Assembly (NCBI GenBank): GCA_005502875.1
Contig: SCMV01000026.1
Location: 1 to 58,035, forward strand
Reading direction: 5' to 3'
DNA length: 58,035 bases
Origin: Comamonadaceae bacterium 2PF
Lineage (GTDB): Bacteria; Pseudomonadota; Gammaproteobacteria; Burkholderiales; Burkholderiaceae_C
Shown: positions 19,606-29,193 of the stretch, piece by piece
How positions within the stretch are numbered: position 1 is the stretch's first letter
Layout of the letters: every line of letters begins with the position of its first letter
Program-made: the position numbers and the translations under genes
The notes under the pieces: model-generated
What the model saw: the letters and a program-made list of their open reading frames with translations, nothing else
Told to the model about the DNA's origin: nothing
The model's database searches: none

Positions 19606-20361
19606 TCAGTGTCCCTCTTCGCTGCCGATCGCGCCTTCACCCAGACCTGACTCGCCCACGTCACCAAAGCGTCGCTCACGTCGGGCGTAGGCTGCCAGCG
19701 CCCGGTCCAGCTCTTGCGCGTCGAAATCGGGCCAGAGGCAATCGGTGAAATGCAACTCTGCGTAAGCGCTCTGCCACAACAGGAAGTTCGACAGGCGGAC
19801 TTCGCCACCCGTGCGAATGAACAAATCAGGGTCGGGCGCATAGGACATCGCCATGTGACGCGACAGCACCGCCTCGGTCAGGTCAGACGCCGCCACGCCA
19901 TCGGCCATGGCGCGCTTGCAGGCCTGCACGATGTCCCAGCGGCCACCGTAGTTGAAGGCAACAGTCAGCACCAGGCGGCTGTTGTCGACGGTGTTGGCCT
20001 CAGCATCGCGCAAGGCGTTGCGCACCTTCTCCGACACGTTCTCCAGGTCACCGGCGATGCGGATGCGCACCCCATCGGCCTTGAGCTTGGTCAGGTGCTT
20101 GGACAGCGCGACCAGCAACAGGCTCATCAGGCCAGAGACCTCTTCCTCGGGCCGCTTCCAGTTCTCCGAAGAAAACGCGAACACCGTCAGGTGACCGATG
20201 CCGCGATCGGCCGTGGCCTGCACCACCTTCACCAGCGCATCGACCCCCGCCTTGTGCCCCATCCCCCTGGGCATCAAACGTTTGCGAGCCCAGCGACCAT
20301 TGCCGTCCATGACGATGGCAACGTGCCTGGGCAGCGATTGAGGAGGTTGGGATGAGGCCAT
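19606..20361 (-). CDS. uppS: Isoprenyl transferase (undecaprenyl diphosphate synthase)
   Basis: A 251-residue cis-prenyltransferase that builds the C55 lipid carrier for peptidoglycan and O-antigen. Motif MDGNGRWA supplies catalytic Asp19, and later conserved segments include FAFSSENWKRP and the C-terminal IRTGGEVRLSNFLLWQSAYAE, which binds the homoallylic substrate. Length is typical. The ATG at 20361 has no strong ribosome-binding site; a GAAG-like stretch lies upstream. It is the first gene after the frr terminator. Confidence 0.96.
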   Translation of the reverse strand: MASSQPPQSLPRHVAIVMDGNGRWARKRLMPRGMGHKAGVDALVKVVQATADRGIGHLTVFAFSSENWKRPEEEVSGLMSLLLVALSKHLTKLKADGVRIRIAGDLENVSEKVRNALRDAEANTVDNSRLVLTVAFNYGGRWDIVQACKRAMADGVAASDLTEAVLSRHMAMSYAPDPDLFIRTGGEVRLSNFLLWQSAYAELHFTDCLWPDFDAQELDRALAAYARRERRFGDVGESGLGEGAIGSEEGH

Positions 20362-20391
20362 GGCGAGAAGCAGCAGGTGCGCCGCACGGGG

Positions 20392-20413
20392 CGGCGATCA
20401 AACGGCGATCAAA
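20392..20413 (-). repeat. 11-bp tandem direct repeat in the uppS leader
   Basis: On the plus strand CGGCGATCAAA occurs twice back to back (20392-20402 and 20403-20413), which reads TTTGATCGCCG twice on the uppS strand, about 30-50 nt before the uppS start. It could be a protein-binding site or a slippage product. Confidence 0.6.
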
Positions 20414-20442
20414 ACGAAGGGCCGCGCGAAGACGGGCCCTGC

Positions 20443-20470
20443 AAAAAGAGAGAGGCGGACCTGCCGCCTC
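20443..20470 (-). terminator. Rho-independent terminator after frr
   Basis: On the minus strand GAGGCGG, a 5-nt loop and CCGCCTC are followed by TCTCTTTTT. It lies 34 bp past the frr stop and separates pyrH-frr from uppS. Confidence 0.8.
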
Positions 20471-20503
20471 GTCATGGTGGTTACCGGGGTCGGACCTCAG
20501 CCG

Positions 20504-21064
20504 TCAGACGGCCATGATCTCGGCTTCCTTGCCCTGCACCAGCTTGTCGATCTCGGCGATGTGCTTGTCGGTCAGCTTTTGCACATCGTCCTGCGAACGG
20601 CGGTCTTCGTCTTCGGTGATTTCCTTGTCCTTGAGCAGGCGCTTGGCGTGCTCGTTGGCATCGCGGCGCAGGTTGCGCACGGCCACCTTGGCGTCTTCGG
20701 CAGCGCCCTTGACGACCTTGGTCAGCTCGCGGCGACGCTCTTCGGTCAGCGCGGGCATCGGCACGCGGATCAGGTCACCTTGGGTCGAGGGGTTCAGGCC
20801 CAGGTCGGACTCGCGGATGGCCTTTTCGATCTTGGCGCCCATGCCCTTTTCCCAGGGCTGCACGGAGATGGTGCGGGCGTCGAGCAGGGCCACGTTGGCG
20901 ACCTGGCTGATGGGCACCATCGAGCCGTAGTAGTCGATCTGCACCTGGTCCAGGATGCCAGGGTGGGCGCGGCCCGTGCGGATCTTGGTCAGCTCGGTCT
21001 TGAAGGCCTCGATGGACTTGAGCATTTTCTGCTCGGCGTTTTTCTTGATGTCAGCGATGCTCAT
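20504..21064 (-). CDS. frr: Ribosome recycling factor
   Basis: A 186-residue protein that, with EF-G, splits the post-termination ribosome. Two-domain RRF signature: [21 protein letters not shown] and a C-terminal [24 protein letters not shown] 21064 is preceded by GGAG at 6 nt and gives the standard length; a TTG two codons upstream is less likely. Follows pyrH by 74 bp. Confidence 0.97.
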   Translation of the reverse strand: MSIADIKKNAEQKMLKSIEAFKTELTKIRTGRAHPGILDQVQIDYYGSMVPISQVANVALLDARTISVQPWEKGMGAKIEKAIRESDLGLNPSTQGDLIRVPMPALTEERRRELTKVVKGAAEDAKVAVRNLRRDANEHAKRLLKDKEITEDEDRRSQDDVQKLTDKHIAEIDKLVQGKEAEIMAV

Positions 21065-21138
21065 GGACAACTCCGTGCGGGGTGATCGGGTCTGGAGATC
21101 AGTTCACCAACGCGTCAGGAAGGAAACAGGAGGACAGG

Positions 21139-21849
21139 TCAGACGTGGACCAGCGTGCCTTCATCTTCGCCCTGCACCACGCGCTTGAGCGCGCCGGGCT
21201 TGAAGATGGAGAACACCTTCAGGGGCAGGTTCTGGTCGCGGCACAGCGCGAAGGCCGTGGCGTCGAGCACCTGCAGGTTCTTGATCAGGGCCTCGTCGAA
21301 GGTGATGCTGGTGTAGCGGGTGGCCAGCGGGTCCTTCTTCGGGTCAGCCGAGTAGACGCCATCGACCTTGGTTGCCTTGAGCATCACCTCAGCGCCGATT
21401 TCGGCGCCCCGCAAGGCCGCAGCCGTGTCGGTCGTGAAGAAGGGGTTGCCGGTGCCGGCAGCAAACACCACGACCTTGCCCTCTTCGAGGTACTGCAAGG
21501 CCTTGGGGCGAACGTAGGGCTCAACGACCTGGTCGATGCTGATGGCCGACATGACGCGGGCGGTCATGCCCTCCTGGCGCATGGTGTCGGCCAGGGCCAG
21601 CGAGTTCATCACCGTGGCCAGCATGCCCATGTAGTCGGCCGTGGCGCGGTCCATGCCGACCGAGCCGCCAGCGACACCGCGGAAGATGTTGCCACCACCG
21701 ATGACCACGGCCACCTGCGTGCCCAGCGCGGTGACTTCCTGGATCTCCTTGACCATGCGCACGATGGTGGCGCGGTTGATGCCGTAGGCATCGTCGCCCA
21801 TCAGGGCTTCGCCGGAGAGTTTCAGGAGGATGCGCTTGTAAGCGGGCAT
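21139..21849 (-). CDS. pyrH: Uridylate kinase
   Basis: A hexameric bacterial UMP kinase of the amino acid kinase superfamily, phosphorylating UMP to UDP. 236 residues. KLSGEALMG near the N-terminus, [11 protein letters not shown] for phosphate binding, and [18 protein letters not shown] in the middle are diagnostic. Located between tsf and frr as in nearly all proteobacteria. A terminator after tsf suggests pyrH also has its own promoter in the roughly 80-bp gap, but I could not assign one. Confidence 0.97.
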   Translation of the reverse strand: MPAYKRILLKLSGEALMGDDAYGINRATIVRMVKEIQEVTALGTQVAVVIGGGNIFRGVAGGSVGMDRATADYMGMLATVMNSLALADTMRQEGMTARVMSAISIDQVVEPYVRPKALQYLEEGKVVVFAAGTGNPFFTTDTAAALRGAEIGAEVMLKATKVDGVYSADPKKDPLATRYTSITFDEALIKNLQVLDATAFALCRDQNLPLKVFSIFKPGALKRVVQGEDEGTLVHV

Positions 21850-21930
21850 GAGACGGGGTCCTTGGCTTGGTACTTGGCCGGTTCAGCAAGAACTTTAACG
21901 CAAAGCTCAGGTGCCACCGGCTCCATTCAG

Positions 21931-21950
21931 AAGGGGGCCGAAGCCCCCTT
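21931..21950 (-). terminator. Terminator after tsf
   Basis: On the minus strand AAGGGGGC, a TTCG tetraloop and GCCCCCTT form an 8-bp stem, 14 bp beyond the tsf stop. The T-tail is poor, so efficiency may be moderate. Confidence 0.65.
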
Positions 21951-21964
21951 GATTTGCAGTCAGG

Positions 21965-22861
21965 TCACTGACCCTTCGCGGCGGCCACGGTGGCGGCCAC
22001 TTCGGCAGCGAAGTCGTCCTGCTTCTTCTCGATGCCCTCACCCACGACGAACATGGAGAAGGACTTGGCGGTCGTGCCGGTCGACTTCAGGTAAGCCTCG
22101 ACGGTCTGCTTGCCGTCAGCGGCCTTCACGAAGACCTGGTTCAGCAGCGAGACTTCCTTGAGGTACTTCTGGACGGCGCCTTCGATCATCTTGGTGGCGA
22201 TGTCGGCGGGTTTGCCCGATTCGGCGGCCTTGGCCGTGGCCACGCTGCGCTCGACTTCGATCAGGGCTGCCGGCACGTCGTCCGAAGACAGCGACACGGG
22301 CTTCATGGCGGCGATGTGCATGGCCACGTCCTTGGCGGCGGTGGCGTCGCCTTCGAACTCCACGACCACACCGATGCGAGCACCGTGCAGGTAGGCAGCG
22401 AGCTTGCCACCACCAGCGTAGCGCTTGAAGCGGCGGATCGACATGTTCTCGCCGATTTTGCCGATCAGGCCCTTGCGCACCTCTTCCACGGTGGGGCCGA
22501 AGCCGTCTTGCGACAGCGGCAGCTCGCCAATGGCGGCGACGTCAGCGGGGTTGTTCTTGGCGATCAGTTCGGCCACCGACTTGGCAAAGGCCAGGAACGA
22601 TTCGTTCTTGGAAACGAAGTCGGTTTCGCAGTTGATTTCGACCAGGGCGCCGGTGGAGCCGTCGACAGCGGCGGAGACCACGCCTTCGGCGGTCACGCGG
22701 GTGGCGGCCTTGGAGGCCTTGCTGCCCAGCTTGACGCGCAGGATTTCTTCAGCCTTGGCGAAATCGCCCTCGGCTTCGGTCAGGGCCTTCTTGCACTCCA
22801 TCATCGGGGCGTCGGTCTTGGCGCGCAGGTCGGCAACCATGCTGGCGGTGATAGCAGCCAT
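21965..22861 (-). CDS. tsf: Elongation factor Ts
   Basis: A 298-residue guanine nucleotide exchange factor for EF-Tu. The N-terminal UBA-like domain [22 protein letters not shown] and the motif [13 protein letters not shown] are signatures, followed by the two EF-Tu-binding subdomains. GGAG precedes the ATG by 7 nt. Second gene after rpsB, separated from it by an intercistronic hairpin with a T7 tract. Confidence 0.97.
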   Translation of the reverse strand: MAAITASMVADLRAKTDAPMMECKKALTEAEGDFAKAEEILRVKLGSKASKAATRVTAEGVVSAAVDGSTGALVEINCETDFVSKNESFLAFAKSVAELIAKNNPADVAAIGELPLSQDGFGPTVEEVRKGLIGKIGENMSIRRFKRYAGGGKLAAYLHGARIGVVVEFEGDATAAKDVAMHIAAMKPVSLSSDDVPAALIEVERSVATAKAAESGKPADIATKMIEGAVQKYLKEVSLLNQVFVKAADGKQTVEAYLKSTGTTAKSFSMFVVGEGIEKKQDDFAAEVAATVAAAKGQ

Positions 22862-22920
22862 TTGAATTCTCCGTTTGATTCAGGGGCGGTGTCATCACCG
22901 CCACACACTCGATCTTGCTG

Positions 22921-22949
22921 AAAAAAAGGGGCTGATCGTCAGCCCCTTT
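22921..22949 (-). terminator. Intercistronic terminator/attenuator between rpsB and tsf
   Basis: On the minus strand AAAGGGGCTGA, a CGA loop and TCAGCCCCTTT run into a T7 tract. This is a canonical terminator, 19 bp past the rpsB stop and 60 bp before tsf, so tsf expression probably depends on readthrough or on an internal promoter. Confidence 0.8.
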
Positions 22950-22967
22950 GATTTGGGTGAGGTCGCG

Positions 22968-23714
22968 TCAGGCAGCGTCTTCGCTGACTTCGACGAACTC
23001 GTCGCCTTCTGCGGCAGCGGCAACGACTTCGTTCACAGCGTTGGCCTTGCCTTCCAGGATGGCGTCAGCGACGGCCTTGGCGTACAGGGCGACAGCCTTG
23101 GAGGAGTCGTCGTTGCCAGGGATCACGTAGTCGATGCCTTCGGGCGAGTGGTTGGTGTCAACCACGCCGATCACGGGGATGCCCAGCTTCTTGGCTTCGG
23201 CGATGGCGATCTTGTGGTAACCGACGTCGATCACGAACAGGGCGTCAGGCAGGGCAGCCATGTCCTGGATGCCGCCGATGTCCTTTTCCAGCTTGGCCAG
23301 TTCACGTTGGAACAGCAGGCCTTCCTTCTTCTTCAGGCCGTCCAGACCGGCTTCGACCTGAACTTGCATGTCCTTGAGCTTCTTCAGGGAACCCTTGACG
23401 GTCTTGAAGTTGGTCAGCATGCCGCCCAGCCAGCGCTGGTTCACGAAGGGCACGCCTGCACGGCCGGCTTCTTCAGCGATGGTGTCGCGAGCCTGGCGCT
23501 TGGTGCCGATCATCATCACGGTGCCACGGCGAGCCGACAGCTGCTTGATGAACTTCAGGGCCTCTTCGAAGGCGGGCTGCGTCTTCTCGAGGTTGATGAT
23601 GTGGATTTTGTTGCGATGACCGAAGATGAAGGGGGCCATCTTGGGGTTCCAGAAGCGGGTTTGGTGACCAAAGTGGACACCGGCTTCCAGCATTTCGCGC
23701 ATGGACACGGGCAT
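22968..23714 (-). CDS. rpsB: 30S ribosomal protein S2
   Basis: A 248-residue S2, needed for S1 recruitment to the 30S subunit. The N-terminus [22 protein letters not shown] and later [21 protein letters not shown] are canonical. The C-terminus is acidic and Ala-rich. TGGAG lies 7 nt before the ATG. The 5' leader is long and structured (separate entry), consistent with the autoregulation known for S2 in other proteobacteria. Confidence 0.97.
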   Translation of the reverse strand: MPVSMREMLEAGVHFGHQTRFWNPKMAPFIFGHRNKIHIINLEKTQPAFEEALKFIKQLSARRGTVMMIGTKRQARDTIAEEAGRAGVPFVNQRWLGGMLTNFKTVKGSLKKLKDMQVQVEAGLDGLKKKEGLLFQRELAKLEKDIGGIQDMAALPDALFVIDVGYHKIAIAEAKKLGIPVIGVVDTNHSPEGIDYVIPGNDDSSKAVALYAKAVADAILEGKANAVNEVVAAAAEGDEFVEVSEDAA

Positions 23715-24026
23715 GTGTAGCTCCAGAGGTTGAGTCTTGAATCCGGCTGAAACCTCCGATGGCGCTCAGGCCAGCGGGGGCACCTTGGAATGCCGGGATT
23801 CGCGTTTCACTCGTTGATTCAATTCGGCTGGCGGGCCAGCCGGTTAAGGCACCTCTTTCGAGGCGGCTTGCCCGCCAACGCCTTTGCGCAACCTGCCGCG
23901 CCCAAGCGCAAACCGATCAATTCAAGGCGTTTTCGGGAAAACTCTGGGATTCTAGCATGGAAATGCACCTCAGCGCCACGCCCACCAGCCCCCGAGGCCC
24001 CTCACCCCTCAGGTTGGCACAACGCA
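23715..24026 (-). promoter_or_regulatory. rpsB leader region with promoter and large hairpin
   Basis: This 312-bp gap between the rnr stop and rpsB holds no gene I can support. On the minus strand an extended -10, TGCTAGAAT (23949-23957), gives a predicted start near 23942 and a leader of about 230 nt; no -35 is apparent. The leader contains an imperfect hairpin at 23830-23876: seven GC-rich pairs, one mismatch, five more pairs, and an inner CCTC/GAGG stem-loop. It lies 116-162 nt before the start codon and has no T-tract, so it looks regulatory rather than terminating. Confidence 0.5.
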
Positions 24027-26450
24027 TCAGCGCTTGCCGCCCTTGGCACGCACGGCCTTTTTGCCAGCGGCCTTGGCTCGCCCGCCGCCCGAGGCCCCGG
24101 CTCCGGTCGCCGCACCCCGCCCCTGACCCTTGCCAGAAGCAGCAGGCGCGGCTGCCTCCGATGAGCGCCCGCCGCCTTTGCCGACGCCCTTGCCTGCAGC
24201 GCGAGCACCACGACGAGCATCTCGATCGCGCTCGCGCACCCCGGCCAATTCATCCTGCGCAGGCGCATCGCTGCCCCAATCAACCGCAGCAGCTCTCGCA
24301 CCCGCACGCTCATCGCCTTTGCCTCGACGACGTCCGCCAGCCGAAGGGCGCGGGGACTCCCCCCCCTCCCTCACCATGCGGAAATCGATCTTTCGACTGT
24401 CCAGGTCGACCCGGCTGACCTGCACGCGCACCCGCGTGCCAACGCCATAGCGCACACCGCTGCGCTCGCCGCGCAGTTCCTGGCGCGCCTCATCAAACCG
24501 GAAGTATTCGCCACCGAGTTCGGTGATGTGGATGAGGCCCTCGACGTAAAGGCCATCGAGTTGCACGAACAAGCCGAACGTGGTCGCCGCACTGACCGTG
24601 CCGCCATATTCCTCACCCAGGCGCTCGCGCATGAACATGCACTTGAGCCAGGCCTCGACGTCGCGCGAGGCCTCGTCGGCCCGGCGCTCATTGGCACTGC
24701 AATGGATGCCAGCAGTCTCCCAAGCTGCCGCCTCAGCGGGCGGCAGCTTGATGCGCGCAGCCACCTTGGTCGGCGCCTTGGGCAAGCCTTTTGGCGCCTC
24801 CGGCTTGCCACCCGGCTTGCGCTTGAAGTTGCCCGTGGACGACACAACGGGCGGCAGGATCAGCTTGTAGTGAGCGCTGCCCAGCAAGGCCTTGATGACA
24901 CGGTGCACGAGCAGGTCCGGGTAGCGACGGATCGGGCTGGTGAAGTGGGTGTACGCCTCATACGCCAGGCCGAAGTGGCCGCTGTTGGTGGGCGTGTAGA
25001 TCGCTTGCTGCATCGAGCGCAGCAGCATCGTGTGGATCTGCATCGCATCGGGCCGCTCCTTGGTGGCCTGTGCGATGGCCTGGAACTCGCCCGGCGTGGG
25101 CTCTTCGCCAATGCCCAAACCCAAACCAAGGGCCTTGAGGTAATTGCGCAGGGTGCTGCGCTTTTCAGGTGTCGGACCCTCGTGCACCCGGTACAGCGAT
25201 GGGTGCTTGCCGCGCATGATGAAGTCGGCCGAACAGACGTTGGCCGCCAGCATGCACTCCTCAATGAGCCGGTGCGCATCGGTGCGCACGCGCGGCACGA
25301 TGCGCGCGATGCGCCCGTTCTCGTCGCAGACGATCTGGGTTTCGGTGGTTTCGAAGTCCACCGCCCCCCGGCTGGAGCGCGACTTCAGCAAGGCGCGGTA
25401 CACCTCATGCAAGTGCAGCAGGTGCGGCACCAACGCGGCACGGCGCTGCGCCTCGGGACCGCGCGTGTTGCCAAGGATGGTTGCGACTTCGGTGTAGGTC
25501 AGGCGCGCATGCGAATTGATGACCGCCGGGAAAAACTGATAGGCGTGCAACTCGCCCTCGGCCGTGACCAACATGTCGCACACCATCGACAGCCGCTCGA
25601 CCTCGGGGTTGAGCGAGCACAGGCCGTTGGAAAGCTTCTCAGGCAGCATCGGGATGACGCGCCTGGGGAAGTACACCGAGGTCGCGCGCTCGTACGCGTC
25701 ACGATCCAGCGGCTCATCGGGCTTGACGTAGTGACTGACATCGGCAATGGCCACGATCAGGCGCCAGGCATTCGGGGTCTTGCCACGGCCGATCACGGCC
25801 GGCTCGCAGTACACGGCATCGTCGAAGTCGCGCGCGTCCTCGCCGTCGATGGTCACCAACGGAACGTCGGTCAGGTCGATGCGGCCCTTCTTGTCGACCG
25901 CCCTCACCTTCTCAGGCAGCTTGGCCGCCTGAGCCAGCACGTCATCGCGGAAACGGTGTGGCACCTCGTACTTGCGCACCGCGATTTCGATTTCCATGCC
26001 CGGGTCATCGATGCCCCCAAGCACCTCGACAACCCGCCCGACAGGTTGAGCCGTCAGCGACGGGGCTTCCGTCAACTCAACCGACACCACCTGCCCGGCC
26101 TCCGCGCCCGCCGTGGCCTTGGCAGGGATGAGGATGTCTTGACCAAAGCGGCGGTCCTCCGGCGCGACCAGCCAGGCCCCGCCTTCGTTGAGCAATCGCC
26201 CGATGATCGGGGTCTTGCGACGCTCGACGATCTCGAGCACCAACCCCTCAGGGCGACCTTTTCGATCAAGACGCACCACCCGCACTTTCACGCGATCGCG
26301 ATGCAGCACCGAGCGCATCTCTTGAGGGGGGAGGTAGACACTCGATTCACCGTCGTCACTGACGACGAAGCCGTGGCCATCGCGGTGTCCCTGGACGGAC
26401 CCGACGATTTCACTCATCAGGCTCACAAATTGGGCGGGGGGTGTTGTCAT
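24027..26450 (-). CDS. rnr: Ribonuclease R
   Basis: A processive 3'-5' exoribonuclease (RNB family) that degrades structured RNA and defective rRNA. About 807 residues from ATG 26450 (MTTPPAQF); the frame is open further upstream but not conserved, and ATG 26417 is an alternative. Cold-shock-like domains (GHGFVVSD) precede the RNB catalytic domain with DGEDARDFDDAVYCE. A C-terminal S1 domain has GLFVQLDGLYVEGLIHITELG. About 45 Pro/Lys-rich residues interrupt the RNB region before GIHCSANERRADEASRD, and a Lys/Arg/Gly/Ala-rich tail of about 115 residues follows S1. Monocistronic; divergent from the tRNA-Leu genes. Confidence 0.95.
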   Translation of the reverse strand: MTTPPAQFVSLMSEIVGSVQGHRDGHGFVVSDDGESSVYLPPQEMRSVLHRDRVKVRVVRLDRKGRPEGLVLEIVERRKTPIIGRLLNEGGAWLVAPEDRRFGQDILIPAKATAGAEAGQVVSVELTEAPSLTAQPVGRVVEVLGGIDDPGMEIEIAVRKYEVPHRFRDDVLAQAAKLPEKVRAVDKKGRIDLTDVPLVTIDGEDARDFDDAVYCEPAVIGRGKTPNAWRLIVAIADVSHYVKPDEPLDRDAYERATSVYFPRRVIPMLPEKLSNGLCSLNPEVERLSMVCDMLVTAEGELHAYQFFPAVINSHARLTYTEVATILGNTRGPEAQRRAALVPHLLHLHEVYRALLKSRSSRGAVDFETTETQIVCDENGRIARIVPRVRTDAHRLIEECMLAANVCSADFIMRGKHPSLYRVHEGPTPEKRSTLRNYLKALGLGLGIGEEPTPGEFQAIAQATKERPDAMQIHTMLLRSMQQAIYTPTNSGHFGLAYEAYTHFTSPIRRYPDLLVHRVIKALLGSAHYKLILPPVVSSTGNFKRKPGGKPEAPKGLPKAPTKVAARIKLPPAEAAAWETAGIHCSANERRADEASRDVEAWLKCMFMRERLGEEYGGTVSAATTFGLFVQLDGLYVEGLIHITELGGEYFRFDEARQELRGERSGVRYGVGTRVRVQVSRVDLDSRKIDFRMVREGGESPRPSAGGRRRGKGDERAGARAAAVDWGSDAPAQDELAGVRERDRDARRGARAAGKGVGKGGGRSSEAAAPAASGKGQGRGAATGAGASGGGRAKAAGKKAVRAKGGKR

Positions 26451-26473
26451 GCTTTGGATTTTGATGCTAGAAT
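26444..26473 (+). promoter_or_regulatory. Promoter of the first tRNA-Leu gene
   Basis: TTGTCA (26444-26449) and TAGAAT (26468-26473) are 18 bp apart, and the -10 is extended by TGC (TGCTAGAAT). Each hexamer matches consensus at five of six positions. The -35 overlaps the rnr start codon on the other strand. Predicted start is about 100 nt before the tRNA. Confidence 0.7.
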
Positions 26474-26579
26474 CGAATTCTTCGCTGATTTGCAAAACAA
26501 ATTTCTCTGCTGCACGGCAGCGGCCTTCAAGAAGGCTGCACACGGCTTCAGGGGTTTGGCAGGCAGCAAACAAGTACCT

Positions 26580-26664
<85 letters not shown>

Positions 26665-26668
26665 AATG

Positions 26669-26703
26669 AAAAGCCGCTTGATCATGGATCAAGCGGCTTT
26701 TTT
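26669..26703 (+). terminator. Terminator after tRNA-Leu copy 1
   Basis: AAAGCCGCTTGATC and GATCAAGCGGCTTT form a perfect 14-bp stem around loop ATG, ending in a run of six T, starting 5 nt after the CCA end. Confidence 0.92.
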
Positions 26704-26874
26704 CTTGCCCGAACGGCTCGAAGCAACGGCCCTCACGAGGGTCACAAAATCGGGCTCCACGGCAGGTTCCGAGCATGTCCACACGTTACACCATCGCGCC
26801 ACCGCTCACCGCTGTCGCAAGCAGGCGACAGCGGCACCCACTCCAGGCGGCTTGTGCACGAAACGACACACGGC
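26704..26874. other. Spacer between the two tRNA-Leu units
   Basis: No gene or strong structure is visible here. The two tRNA units are alike only from the promoter -10 area, around the tRNAs and in their terminators; this spacer is not repeated. Confidence 0.5.
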
Positions 26875-26904
26875 TGGACTTTGATTGCAAGAACATGCTA
26901 GACT
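26875..26904 (+). promoter_or_regulatory. Promoter of the second tRNA-Leu gene
   Basis: TGGACT (26875-26880) and TAGACT (26899-26904) are 18 bp apart, with the same TGC extension of the -10 (TGCTAGACT) as copy 1. It is weaker than copy 1 by consensus, with the same spacing. Confidence 0.55.
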
Positions 26905-26964
26905 ATCGTTCTTGATTCGTTGCAGCAGCTTTTGAGCAGAAGCGACGACATCAAACAAGTACCT

Positions 26965-27049
<85 letters not shown>

Positions 27050-27053
27050 ATTG

Positions 27054-27088
27054 AAAAGCCGCTTGATCTTGCGATCAAGCGGCTTTTT
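27054..27088 (+). terminator. Terminator after tRNA-Leu copy 2
   Basis: The same stem as in copy 1 (AAGCCGCTTGATC/GATCAAGCGGCTT) with a different loop (TTGC) and a T5 tail. Loop divergence with stem conservation suggests selection on the hairpin. Confidence 0.92.
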
Positions 27089-27212
27089 CATTGCTCGCGC
27101 CACGCTTTGCCCTCACACGCGGTTCAGGCAACTCGGCAACCCAGTCCTTCAATGCGCAGCGCCTCAGCAACGGTTGAGCAACCCATGCAATCGGTGACGA
27201 AAGCGATGCATG

Positions 27213-27236
27213 AAAAAGGGCGCCTGAGCGCCCTTT
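27213..27236 (-). terminator. Terminator of the hfq-to-purA series
   Basis: On the minus strand AAAGGGCGC, a TCAG loop and GCGCCCTTT end in a T5 tract, 18 bp past the phosphoribosyltransferase stop. A second hairpin (27250-27267, GTCATCA/TGATGAC) lies across that stop codon. Confidence 0.88.
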
Positions 27237-27253
27237 CTGCATTCATGCCGTCA

Positions 27254-27775
27254 TCAACTTTGATGACGTTTGCGGATCGCCTCCGGCCGCATCGAGTCGT
27301 ACGCCTCGAAGGGCTGATGGATCCAGGGGCTCGTGGGCAAGGTCTCCACGTAGTACTCAGGCGTGTAAGACGACACCCCCTTGACCCAGATCACCGCGCT
27401 GCGCAACTCCTCGATGGCCGGCATGGCGCGCAAGCGATCCACCACAGCACGCAGCGTCACGCCCGAATCGGCCAGGTCATCGACCAGCAAAACACGGCCC
27501 GCCAGCTGCCCCTTCGGCATGGTGATGTACTGAGCCATGTCCAGGCGCCCCTGCAACGTGCCACCTTCCGCGCGGTAAGAGCTGGTCGACATGATGCCCA
27601 GGGGCTTGTCGAACACGCGCGAGAGCACGTCGCCTGGACGCATGCCGCCACGGGCCAGGCACAGGATCTGATCGAACTCCCAGCCCGAATCGTGGACCTG
27701 CAAGGCGAGTTTTTCGATCAGGTGATGGTATTCATCCCAGGACACGTACAGGTGCTTGCCATCGTCGGTGAGCAT
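27254..27775 (-). CDS. Phosphoribosyltransferase (type I PRTase fold)
   Basis: A 173-residue protein with the PRPP-binding motif VLLVDDLADSGVT at residues 95-107, which identifies a type I phosphoribosyltransferase of the Gpt/hypoxanthine-xanthine class. The early segment LCLARGGMRPGDVLSR is also typical. AGAGGAA before ATG 27775 fixes the start, although the frame runs on into purA. It lies 29 bp after purA, so a purine-salvage role is likely by context. The exact base cannot be deduced, and E. coli-type Hpt or Gpt activity is not assured. Confidence 0.85.
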   Translation of the reverse strand: MLTDDGKHLYVSWDEYHHLIEKLALQVHDSGWEFDQILCLARGGMRPGDVLSRVFDKPLGIMSTSSYRAEGGTLQGRLDMAQYITMPKGQLAGRVLLVDDLADSGVTLRAVVDRLRAMPAIEELRSAVIWVKGVSSYTPEYYVETLPTSPWIHQPFEAYDSMRPEAIRKRHQS

Positions 27776-27804
27776 GTGATTCCTCTGCTTCAGAACAGCC
27801 GAGC

Positions 27805-29193
<1,389 letters not shown>

